This document shows, piece after piece, positions 52,850 to 62,631 of a DNA stretch of 64,000 bases (its first letter is position 1; each line of letters starts with the position of its first letter). The stretch covers positions 53,501 through 117,500 of the forward strand of contig CAUYUJ010018867.1 in assembly GCA_963575745.1 (NCBI GenBank), written 5' to 3'. The notes beneath the pieces are model-generated. The model did not search any database. It saw only the letters and a program-made list of their open reading frames with translations, and was not told the origin of the DNA. A program made the position numbers and the translations under genes. This DNA comes from Prorocentrum cordatum (lineage: Eukaryota > Sar > Dinophyceae > Prorocentrales > Prorocentraceae).

Positions 52850-54620
52850 AGCCCACGGAGCGGGTTTTTTGAAGTTGCCCTCTTGCGCTTCTGGGCTTCG
52901 ATGGCGAGACTTGGGTGGGGGCGTTCCGAGGAGTGCTGCGCTCGATCTGCCAGGCGGTGCCCTCTCCCCCGCTCGAGCTTCACCCGACAACTTGGGGAAA
53001 CCGCCACCATCCAACAGCGACCCGATGCCCACAATCACGCAGGCAAGCGCGCGAAGCGGCTGCGCTGTGCCGGGGCCTCTGGGGCCCCCCCCGGCCATGT
53101 TGGCAATCACGTGGGCGGTCTGGGCAAGCTCTCGGAGCCCTCGGCACGCTCAGGCCCATGCGGTCCCGCTTCCAGAACACAAGGGCCCCTGCGAAACTCA
53201 TGGTGGGGCTGCCTCGGGGCCGCCATCTGGACACACTTCACGGCGGGCTCGTGCGGCGTCGGCGCGCGCAAAGGTCTTTGACAACGCGCCGATCGTTCAA
53301 CCTTGAATCGATCGAGGACCCGATCGTTTAAGGTTGCATTGAATTGGGTGCAGTGGCATTGCCGTGTCCGTCGAAGCTTCCGCGCCGCAGAATTCAACCG
53401 TGACCGCCTTCGCTGGCGTCGCCAACGCGCCAACGCCGCACGAAGCTACCGTAGACGCTCATCCGCTTCTCCAGGGACCTCTCGGGACAACACCCGTCCA
53501 AGAAGATTGTACCCAGAAGTGCCAGCACCTTGAAGATCATCTGGCTCAGCGCTGCCGCCTGAGGCTCCTCAGGAGGTCCTCGTCAGCCCTCTTGGGGTTG
53601 TCGTGGGCAGCCCCGAGACCCTCTTGAAGCCCCTTTGGGGCGCTTCTTGGCGCTCCGTGGTTCTACCGTAGCCCTGTGTGACTCCGAAGGCGCCACTGAA
53701 CCCGAACAACTCCTGGATCCTGGAGCGGTTTGGGCCAGCTCGAGGCCACCTTGGAGCTCCTTGGGCCCTCGTGCGCTTCCCTGGAGCCGTCCGGGAGCTC
53801 CCCCTTGCGGGACACCCGGGCGGCCCTCGGGCTCCGTCGGCCTCCTGGAGCAAGGTGCGAGAGCGCGAGGGGCCACGATCGGGGGCGGCTGGCATCGACC
53901 CGGAATCGGCGATGCGTCGCCGATGGATCGGCGATAGGCCCCCGATCGTGACTCCGCACGTTCCCGCGCAGGTTGGGGCTGTCGGGGCCCTCATCGGCGA
54001 GCAGTGGGCGACGCAGCACCCCCCTCTGCCCGTCCCCCCCCCCATCCTTCCCCCCCGGAGGAGGAGGAGGAAGGGAGGGAGGGTGGTCCGCCCCCAAGGC
54101 CGAGGCTCCAGGTGTCCAGGCAAGTCACGTGTGTGCTCCTCCCGAGGCGTATTCCAGCCTGCTGTTGCTCTTCCTGCTCCTTCCCATTCTGTGCGCTGCC
54201 GGCCTGGTTGATGTCCCACCGTTGCGACTCGTGATTGCTCTCGTAGACGAAGCCAGGGTCCTGCCAGTAAGAAAAGAACAGATGCACGAGCGAGCGCTTG
54301 TTCCCGCATTCGAAGCTAGTCGGAGTTCTTGCATGCGTGCGCGCGCTGAGAGAGGAACGGTGCACATGAGAAAGGCGGTCGAGTCGGGGCAAAGGGCCAA
54401 CACGCACTGCTATAGAAAGTTGAGTGGGCAACGTGAAGGGGGGTGCAATGACGAGTGAACGGGTTGGGAAAGCGATAAACGCGGGGATCGGCGCCATAAG
54501 GAACAAGATAAGCGTGACAGATGGCGGAGTGAGGAGCTAGACCGAAGTTGTTAATATTGCTTCCAAAGAGGGGTGGCACAAGTGGCTTGAATCCAATCTG
54601 CAGTACTCATGTGTTTGTGT
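52850..54620. other. No supported gene; GC-rich with competing frames
   Basis: Frames of 100-270 codons exist on both strands. A minus frame at 52478-53110 begins plausibly (ACVIVGIGSLLDGGGFPKLS) but runs into the minisatellite. None carries a recognised domain. CTTGGGG-type minisatellite units lie at about 53560-53800. A pyrimidine/purine switch with C- and G-runs is at 54020-54075. Confidence 0.35.
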
Positions 54621-54629
54621 GAAACAGTT

Positions 54630-55240
54630 CTCTGTCATAGCAGTAGAACTACGAGCACACGTGGAGACACAGCACTGCGATGCTCAATGAGATGCTGCAC
54701 AGCATCGCCTCGCATGGGTGATATAGTATAATAGCACCGCCTCGCATATCGTGGCATTGCAGAATTGCGCAGGGTTGACCAGCAGAAGCGCACAATCTCA
54801 TTGCACAACATTGCAGAGCTTAAGCAAACGTATTGTGTATCACGGTGGAGCATGACATTGCAAACCAACTCATGGCGTATCATTTCAATTTTGCACAGTG
54901 TAGTCCTGCGTACTGTAGCTACACGATGCGTAACATAGTATAGCGTTGACAAACGAAGCGTGGAGTAGCGTGGCGTAGCGCAGCATACTAATACACATCT
55001 TGCACTGCACACCGAAACAGACCACCATGCTGTATTTCAAAACGGACATGGCCATGCAGAGTGTACCATGGCATCGCTCGGCGTTGTATTTGTAAACGTC
55101 AAAGTGCAGACCGTAGCAACGCACATGGTATATCACCATGCAGCATGGCATCGTGTGGAATGGTGTCGCAGCGCGTGGCGTCGCATTTCATTGCATATCA
55201 GCATCCACCTCATCATTGCAATGACCTAGCAGCCCTGTAT
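54630..55240. repeat. Degenerate short repeats rich in GCATNGC / GTGGCGT
   Basis: Motifs such as AGCATCGCCTCGCAT, CGTGGCATTGCAGAAT, AGCGTGGCGTAGCGCAGCAT and CATGCAGCATGGCATCG recur irregularly. No period could be fixed and no gene is recognised. Confidence 0.45.
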
Positions 55241-56330
55241 GCCAGATAACCTGACAAACTTACGCCGCACTCCTGCACGGCTGGCACTGCGTAGACGCCG
55301 GCCTCGTCAGACATTGATGCCAGGGCCTGGCGAGCACATGGAGAAGGACGTGTATTCCAGTATGGTCGCAAAAGAAGGAAGGATGAACTATGGAGAAGTT
55401 GACAGAACATATCCAGACAGCGCAGAAAACATTTGTATACTCAATGCCCCCGCAATTAATGTGCGAGAGCAACAAGAAGCACGAGTCAACCAGACGAGCT
55501 CTGACTGAGATGCTGACGCGATGTATTCGCCGACCCCGCTTGCTTGGGGTAAGAAGGTGTCGGAGATGATTGGCTCTTCCCTTTCCCCTTTCCCCTTCGT
55601 CCGACTTCCAACGTGTCGATTGGGAGGGGGGGGTTCTACGAACTCCTCATCGAATCTCCGTCAGAACGTCCACGTTCACTCTCAGACCCCTGCAACATGC
55701 TCAAACTGCCGTCCAATACGGATCCGAAGGGCTCCGACACTGTCAAGAGGTCCCAAGACAGCTCCAAGTGGCCACGGAGCATACAAAGGATACCCTCGAG
55801 GCGCCACAATGTCTCAAGCAATTCCGTGCGCCCGTCTTTGCTGAGAGAAGATCGTGCTTGTGGGACCGGACGGGTCGGACCGCGGGTTCCCACTGCCCCA
55901 AGCTGCTTCCAGCCGCGTCGTACGTGACGCACAGCGTGCAACGCTCCCCAATCTCCTTCACTTTTTGGTCTGCGGGTCGAGAGCGAGCCTCTTCCGGTGA
56001 AGAGCTAGGCGGGCCGCGCAAAGCACTAATTGGGGAGACAGAGCGCGGGCGGGCGGGGCCTCAGGCGGCCGGAGGGCGCGGGGTGCAGGCGGTGCTGAGG
56101 AGCTTGCACAGGAAAAGGTACACCGATAAACCCAATCTCCTTCACACTCCAACCTCGTGATCGACCGCACGTGAGATCTGTGACGCCGCCCACCAAAAAA
56201 GCCACGCAGAAGATCTGCCCCGTCCCAGCCTCGACATCGGTCGCATGCTGGCCAGACAAGTCTGCCATGTCGGTGCGCCGCCTACGCGCAATCTGCCCGA
56301 CTGATGCTCGTCAGAGGTCCTCCTCAAGCT
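55240..56330. other. No gene recognised
   Basis: Unique-looking DNA with several overlapping 70-200-codon frames on both strands. No domain, leader or repeat supports any of them. Confidence 0.4.
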
Positions 56331-56352
56331 TGCGGCAGCTTTCCCATCGCCA

Positions 56353-56660
56353 GAGGCGGAGCAGGAGGAGGAGGAGGAGGAGGAGGAGGAGGAGGAGGAG
56401 GGGGAGGAGGAGGAGGAGGAAGGAGGAGGAGGAGGGCTGCACTGAGAGGCGTGCCGTCAGAGATGCTGCTCGAGGGCGAGGTGTGGCGGTGGGGCGCAGG
56501 CGGTGCGCGTGAGGCAAAGGGGGGGAAACCTGGGACACTGGGGCCGCAGCGCGGGCCGGCAGGCCGGTGGGCTGCGACCAGCTGCATGCCCTCCTCCTCC
56601 TCCTCCTCCTTCTCCTCCTCCTCCTCCTCCTCCTCCTCCTCCTCCTCCTCCTCCAGGGGG
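56353..56660. repeat. GGA repeat and inverted TCC repeat
   Basis: (GGA)n at 56353-56438 and (TCC)n at 56588-56655 are inverted relative to each other and could pair across a 150-base loop. Each is followed by a G-run and a direct repeat, CCTGGGACACTG.GGCCGCAG (56529 and 56669). Confidence 0.85.
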
Positions 56661-57119
56661 GAAGCCTGGGACACTGTGGCCGCAGCGCGGGGAGGGCGAG
56701 GTGGATCTGGATACAGTCAACCCGTGTATTAAGGACGCGCGATGCGGATGTCTCGGAGGGCCACGTCGACAGTCTGCGGGCGGGGCGCGGCCAGCGAAAG
56801 CGGCAAAGGATGGGCCGAAGGGGGAATGCTGCAAGGGCACCCTTGGGAAAATTGCCCGTCCTTGCTATGCGTGTTGACTGTACGGCAGGTTCGTGTCATG
56901 CCGACTCGGGCGTCCGTTTCTGACACCGCGCGGGCCGCTTGACCCCGAACGACCGCGGCTTTCCGATAGCGCTGATCGCTCAGTGTCGGGCGTTGGCAAG
57001 ACTGCGTTTGATGGGACCTGGTTTAATGATGCGCACTGAAGAAAAACTCCCCCCCCGCCCCAATCCACTAACCGGAACTGCCGTCACCCGAAAAACACCA
57101 GCTACGGCAGACCTGGTTT

Positions 57120-57560
57120 AGTGTTAGGTCGGGCACAGCCGGATTTTGGACGAAAAATAAAACATACACCGCAAATGCTCAAAACATGGTTAAAAATACG
57201 AAACACATCGTCCCTGGATTATTTGGTTGACTAGTTTTGAATAGTCCACCTGTAGAGGGACAGGCCCGACGTAAGTTTAGTGACTCCAATCCATTTTCTT
57301 TTTGACCTCGGGGCCCAATCACTGACCGGCTCCCCTCAACCGGGGCCCTGGCTATCCCTGACAAGTGTCGCTCGATCCCGTGTCACCCTCGACGTTCCGT
57401 CTTGAGGTAAGTCGGGCCTGTCCCCCTACAAGGGGATTTTCGACGAAAAATAAAAAAACACACCCAAAATAGCCCAAACATAGTCCCAAAATGGTCCGGG
57501 GACTATCTTTTGAATTTTTTTGACTTCTTTGGGGCCTTCTTGGGGTATTTTCTATATCTC
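57120..57560 (+). repeat. Duplicated segment (GTCGGGC..GACGAAAAATAAAACA)
   Basis: TTAGGTCGGGCACAGCCGGA .. GACGAAAAATAAAACATACA (57123) recurs as TAAGTCGGGCCTGTCCCCCT .. GACGAAAAATAAAAAAACAC (57408), followed in both by CAAACATAGT / CAAAACATGGT and a TCCCTGGATTATTTGG / TCCGGGGACTATCTTT stretch. Spacing is about 285 bp. Confidence 0.6.
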
Positions 57561-57708
57561 TCGCCGAGAATCCCAGCCTGTATGGGGGACACGCCCGCGC
57601 GTCGGGCACGGACCCGAGGGGCTCCACCGTGCGGGCCGAGCTGGAGCGCGGACCGCCGTCGTCAGGACGACCTGGAGTGGGCCCCACACCACCGCCCAGT
57701 TTTTTACT

Positions 57709-57740
<32 letters not shown>

Positions 57741-57741
<1 letters not shown>

Positions 57742-57843
57742 CATGCTAACACCCCCCTCGAACTGTTTTCGCGCAGACTACTCGATCGAGCGCGGGGCGA
57801 GCAGTTGTGAGCCTCGCGCGCCAGCTGGCAATCACTCTCTGGC
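57741..57843. repeat. 103-bp direct repeat, distal copy
   Basis: ACATGCTAACACCCCCCTCG .. CTGGCAATCACTCTCTGGC is repeated at 58208-58310 with a single difference (GTTTTCGCGCAG against GTTTTCACGCAG). The two copies lie downstream of the retroelement's methyltransferase ORF. They could be half of the split direct repeats typical of some tyrosine-recombinase retroelements. The distal copy begins directly after a CA/TA microsatellite (57711-57740). Confidence 0.9.
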
Positions 57844-57902
57844 TGCCAACGGCAGGAAGAAGAGGAGAAGAAGAGGGAGGGCAAGGGGGGGGCCCTCAAA
57901 AA

Positions 57903-57923
57903 CTTGAGCCAGGATAGCCACGG
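57903..57923 (-). other. Spliced-leader relic between the direct repeats
   Basis: The minus strand reads CCGTGGCTATCC then TGGCTCAAG, matching 17 of 21 positions of the dinoflagellate spliced leader. It lies 3' of the retroelement's ORFs and between the two 103-bp direct repeats. Confidence 0.55.
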
Positions 57924-58060
57924 ACAGAGCAATACAGACATGTGCTGAGAGACTCTGCCGGCGAATCCTGATCATTCTGACCCGCTGCGATGCCAATGCG
58001 TTCCATGAGCTGCGACCGGCGGAGTTCACCGTAGTGCAACAGACACGTTCAAAACGCCAG

Positions 58061-58106
58061 GGGGGAAATTCTGTACAAAACGGTCGTTTTGTACAGAATT
58101 TCCCCC
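58061..58106. repeat. Perfect 22-bp inverted repeat with a 2-base loop
   Basis: Left arm 58061-58082 (GGGGGAAATTCTGTAC then AAAACG) and right arm 58085-58106 are exact reverse complements around GT. It is centred between the two 103-bp direct repeats. Such a structure could be a recombination site, a transcription terminator or an RNA-end hairpin. Confidence 0.95.
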
Positions 58107-58207
58107 GCCCCCTCCCGGGCGTCCACGTTTATAAACCGAGCATCACTGGCATCTTCTGAACAAACTACACGCGGGGAGCTACACATGCTATTCTGTAAAC
58201 AGATGGC

Positions 58208-58310
58208 ACATGCTAACACCCCCCTCGAACTGTTTTCACGCAGACTACTCGATCGAGCGCGGGGCGAGCAGTTGTGAGCCTCGCGCGCCAGCTGGCAATC
58301 ACTCTCTGGC
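58208..58310. repeat. 103-bp direct repeat, proximal copy
   Basis: This copy begins 12 bases beyond the methyltransferase stop (58322-58324). It differs from 57741-57843 at one base. Confidence 0.9.
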
Positions 58311-58321
58311 CAATCCCCAGA

Positions 58322-59100
58322 TCAGAGTATCTGTACTCGGGAGGGTGGGCGGGCCCACAGGCAGCGAGCAACGGCCGCTGCCAATTCATGTGGATATGCA
58401 ACGGCGTTGGCGGTATGAAACGTCTTGCCTGCCCTGCCAGCAAGCTCTACGTGCGGTTGATGAGAGAAACTGCAGACGTGCCTGCCAGAACAGTGCGCCC
58501 AACTCAGTCGAGAAATATCAAGGTTAGCATACAAGAGTCTCGTGCGTTTACGATATGGGCAACCGAAGGCGCAATAGTCAATGTCGATATACCGCCACTT
58601 CTCGCACAAGCGCTGGAACTCTGGATGACACCAGATGAAACTGCTCTGCGGGTTCTCAATCACCACGGGGCAGCCTCGAAGCGCTGCGAACTGGAAGAGG
58701 CGAGCGGCCCAGGTCGCACGAGCGTTGCCTCCGTGAACAGCTGCCAGATCCTTCCCAGCGAGGTGGGGTAAACCGAAGATGCACTTTCGCGACCGCAGCG
58801 GCGCTGGCCACCCGGGCTGCCCAGAGACGTTGCGTCTGGCACGCGACCAAGTGGCGCTTATGGAGCCAATCCACAGCAGGGCAACTAGCCTCAAACGGAG
58901 GCTCTCGTAAATGCATTTTCTGACGAGAGGGTGCATGCAGCCCTGCATCTCCGACTCGGACAGCTCCCAAGACCGGGCCTGGAAACCGGCAGCGGCGGCG
59001 GCAGCGGCAATGCGCGCTGAGCCCGCCATCAGCTCGAACACCTCCCCAGGCCTCCGAAAGCGGCGGGGTCGGTGTAGCCGGCCGCCGCGGCCCTTCCAGT
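58322..59100 (-). CDS. Methyltransferase-like ORF of the retroelement (catalytic motif altered)
   Basis: From about 59100 the minus strand encodes a SAM-binding motif I (VFELMAGSARIAAA), a motif-IV-like WIGSISATWSRAR, then CIFGLPHLAG, VVIENPQSSFIW (ENx-like), YIDIDYCAFGCPYRKRT and FHTANAVAYPHELAA. From memory of dinoflagellate cytosine-methyltransferase-like proteins, the segment GSIS aligns with GTPC, so the catalytic proline-cysteine pair seems to be isoleucine-serine here. No ATG precedes motif I: the frame overlaps the end of the recombinase ORF in the -1 frame, and the recombinase stop falls at 59101-59103. Expression would need frameshifting, or the copy has lost a base. Whether DNA or RNA, cytosine or adenine, is the target cannot be told. 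Confidence 0.6.
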
Positions 59101-60330
59101 TCACGCCGCCGCAGCGACGCCGCTGCGGGGCGCCCACGATCCGGGCGCCTCGCGCTTCAGCAGGCGCTCGAGCAAGTTCATCTGCTGGACGCCGAACGCC
59201 CTGTTCTCCGCTGGCATCGCGTTGAGCAGCTGGTGAATGGCCCCGGGCTTCGCGTACCTGCGCAAGCTGCTCTCGGATTTCCAATGGCCGCGCGCCTTCA
59301 CGGCGTCCGCCGGCCGCCTCTGGGTGAGCAGGTCGTCGCTGGCCCCGCCGTGCCGGAGCTGGTACAGGCATGCGCCCGGGACGCCCAGGGCGGCCACAGC
59401 GCGGCCGAAGGCCGCTGCCATGCCTGGGCCGCCCGTCGTGAAGAGGGGGGCGGTCGGAGGCTTGCCCCGCGCATGCGCCTGCAGCACAGGCCCCAGCCAG
59501 GCGGGCTCGTCCAGCAGCACCGTCTCGTCCGAGGTGCCGGTCTTGGTCAGGACCCGGGGCGCGCCCACCGTCTCGGTCGGTGCCAGGATGATCGACCAGT
59601 GGCTCAGCGGCCCCGACCGCCTCGCTGGGGGCAGCAGCTGCCCGACCGTCAGCTGTCGGAGAGCCCCAGGGCGAATGTAGGTGCAGAACCGCGACTTGCA
59701 GCGCCTGGTCGCACAGGGGCCAGCAGCATCGACACCGCTGCCGCCATGAGCTCCTTTGGTGCCGGTGCCCGGGACCGAGGCGGCCGCTTCTTCCCGAACC
59801 CCCGTAGGGCGCGGGTCACCCGAGGCAGAGTCCCCGAGCCGACCGCGAAGGGGAAGTGATCCTTGACCGCCGCCACGAGCGTGTCCGCATCGCCCTTGGT
59901 ACCATCGGCCCCAAGCAGGTGGTCGAGCGCCTCGAGCAGCCTGATCTGCAGCTCGTTGACGTCGGCTGGGACGCGGCCCTTCGTCTGGCAGAAGTCGAGG
60001 AAGGCGTCGCAGAGCGGCCTGTAGTTGGCGCGCGTGGCAGCGCCTGCTGCGGCCTCCTCGCAGTGCGAGCGGGCCGCGGCCGAGGCCGGCGACTTGGATG
60101 CCTGGCTCAGCGCCGCCGCGACCCGCCTCGGCCGGGGGACAGCGGCCGGCTGCTGCCGGGCGCGGGGGCCGGCCGCCGCAGGCCGCCGCCTGGCGGCTGG
60201 CCGCCGCTTCGGCGGTCCCGCAGCAGGCGTGGGGGCCGGAATCGGCGCAGCCTCGGCCTCGGCTGTCGGCCTCTCCTCGCAGCTCTGCGAGGGCCCGGCG
60301 CCAGCTCGACTCAGCGGACCAAGCATGGCC
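59101..60330 (-). pseudogene. Tyrosine recombinase of the retroelement, split over two frames
   Basis: An N-terminal core-binding-like part (TRANYRPLCDAFLDFCQTKG, VNELQIRLLEALDHLLGADG, AVGSGTLPRVTRALRGFGKK) is in one frame to about 59715. The catalytic part is in the RT frame: CTYIRPGALRQLTVGQL (first Arg), LYQLRHGGASDDLL (second Arg with His), VKARGHWKSESSLRRYAKPG (His/Trp and the nucleophile Tyr). All residues of the R-H-R-H/W-Y set are present. It would join the circular DNA copy to the chromosome. The frame change at about 59715 lies inside the domain and is probably a lesion. The one near 60330, between RNase H and recombinase, could be a natural ORF overlap. Confidence 0.75.
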
Positions 60331-62631
60331 GAGCGGGCCCTGGTGCTCGAAGAGCCGACTGCCCGCGTCCGCGGGGTTGAACTCGGACGGGATCCAGCGG
60401 AACCTGGGGCTGATCCCGCTTGCGAGACAGATGGCAGCGGTCCGACGGCACAACTGTAATATGGCGTGTGACGATGACCTCCCCCGATCCAGCCCGCAGC
60501 AAACCCCGAAGTTGTCGATGAGAAATAGCCTGATAGTTCCGAAGTTCCGAACGTCGCGAGCAGCCCGTCTGAGCCCCCACAGAAACGCCCGCCCCTCCTT
60601 GACACCGATATGTTCCTGATAACGTAGGGGGCCAGCATATATCGTGCGGTACCCTGTCGTCGCGAGCTCCCGAGGAACCTCTGGAAATCCTTGATGAAGA
60701 GCCCACCCTGGACCAGATGGCGACGGTGAGCAGGCAGTGACGGTGAGGGGATCTTCGATCTCAGCGAACTCCTGGGCAAGGGCACGGCGCCTCGGCGCCC
60801 ACTCGTCGGGATTCAGCCGCCTGTACCTCTACCGCTCCCGCCATCGCCCGACGGAGGCCACGGCGGAGACCGGGACAATTGCTTCGCACACCGCCATGCC
60901 ACGGTTCGCGGCATCGGAGGCCGTCACGACGGGCGACCACGGCCGGTCGAGCCTCGCAGAGAGAAGCAAGCTCACGTCGGCCATTACCCGCGCCTCGTAC
61001 CGGCAGGAGGCCCACAAGCGCGTCGGCACGACGTACTTGTCGCGGATGAAATCGTACAGCGACCGCATCACGCTGAGCCCGAGCCTGTTGAAGGACGTGA
61101 GCGCAACGTAGTGCCCGACGATGACCTCCACCTGGCGCCCAGTGACGGTGGGCCCCGAAGCCAGCCACTGCAGCGCCCCTCGCACTAACAGCAACTTGTT
61201 CAAGACCCGGCGCGTGCTCGGCGGAGATCCGCCGACGCTCGCGCCCAGGATCACCGCGGCGTCCGAGACGGGCGAAATCTCGTGCATCGCGAAGCCATGC
61301 CGCTCGAAGGTGGAGACGATCTTGTCGCGGAGCTCCCCGACGGCGACCGGGTCCAGCCCGATCACGTTCACGTTGTCGGAGTATGGGAGCTCGACAGGGC
61401 CGCCCTCCAGCAGCGGCAGCGGCCACCCGCCAAGCGCCAGGCGACTGGAGTCAATCCCAGCGCGCCGCAGCATTTCTAGGTGGACGCGCTGGACGAACCA
61501 GAAGGCCCAGGACCAGCCCATCGGCAGCACGTTCAACGCCACGTGAAGCTTCATCTTTGCGTCGTGGAACAAGCCCGTGACGTCGAAGCCCAGGTGCGTC
61601 GCTTCTGCCACCGAGATTCCTGGCAGACAGAAGAATTCGATGAGCGACCCCAGCCCGCCACACTGGTAGAAGCAGGCCTCGATGTCCGCCGACGCCGTAA
61701 ACACCTGGCGGCCCCTCGGCACCTCGAGCCCGCTCAGGCAGTCCAGCGCTCCGATCTCCATCACGGGGGCGTGGTGGAAAAGGATGTTGATGAGCCGGCA
61801 GTCCAGCGCCAAACGCTGCTTCCCATTTTTCTTGGAAACGAAAAACGGGGTCACGCTGCCTCGGCGGCGGCCGACAAGAGAGATGATGCCGCGGGACTTC
61901 AACATCGACAAGAACTGGATGTACTTGGGCCGGCTCGCCCGGAACTCGAGGTCGAGGTACGGCTGCGCCGGCGCCGACATACGCCGCTGCTCCACCACGT
62001 CAGGCGAGGCGAGCAGGTCAGTCTCAAAGTTCTGCAAAACTGCGGCCGCCTCCGGGTCGAGCGCGCCCGAGAGGCAGGCCGCCCCCTTGCCGAGAGGGGG
62101 CAGGGAGACGCGGTCCCCGTCGAATGGCTCGACCGTGGTGCCGTCACCTCCATACTCCATTTTGGGACCCAGAAGTCGACGAGCGGCTTCCCGGGGAACG
62201 ACGTGTTCAAAATCTTGCCTGGCAGCACGAGCGGTGCTCAGCAGATCTCTGTGTACCTGATGCTGAGCAGGCGTCGGAGCCCCGCCTGGCGGACGGACGC
62301 ACCCGTACAGGGAGTTCAGGGCGCGGACCATGCCGTTGGCGTCCTCCCATGCGTGCCGGCGGAGGCTGCTGTGGCGGCGAGCCGTCCTGGACGATCCGCC
62401 ACCTGTCTTGCAAGGCCACTCCGGGCCGAGGAGCGGCAGGGGAAAAAGGTCCCGCTCCACTCCAGCCGACTTTACCGTCGGCTCGAATTGGGCGACGTCT
62501 CGACGACGATCAGGCCAGGCCCAACCCACGTTCGCGACGCCGTCGTCCTGGCTGAGAGGGTCGATGGAGGCGGGCGCGCCAGGATGAGCGCCCGCGGGGC
62601 TCGGCCCGCCTCCGATCTCTCCACTGGTCAT
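60331..62631 (-). CDS. Reverse transcriptase-RNase H of the retroelement, one in-frame TAG
   Basis: The start ATG (62631-62629) overlaps the gag-like stop as ATGA. RT lies at about residues 225-470: RLALDCRLIN, motif A TASADIEACFYQ (Asp 316), motif B LPMGWSWAFWFVQRVH, and motif C LPYSDN (419-420 are Asp-Asn rather than Asp-Asp). RNase H begins with VVTASDAANRG (Asp 573). Codon 601 is TAG (60829-60831), but the same frame continues as RYRRLNPDEWAPRRRA, then YQEHIGVKEGRAFLWGLRR (Glu), FLIDNFGV (Asp) and SEFNPADAGSR (Asp), completing RNase H. The enzyme copies the element's RNA. The Asp-Asn in motif C may be a feature of the family or a lesion. Confidence 0.85.
62628..62631 (-). promoter_or_regulatory. 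ATGA stop-start overlap between gag-like ORF and RT ORF
   Basis: The plus strand TCAT is ATGA on the coding strand: TGA ends the gag-like ORF and ATG starts RT in the -1 frame. This arrangement is known to support termination-reinitiation in some viruses and retroelements. It implies that RT is translated from the same RNA as the gag-like protein. Confidence 0.8.
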
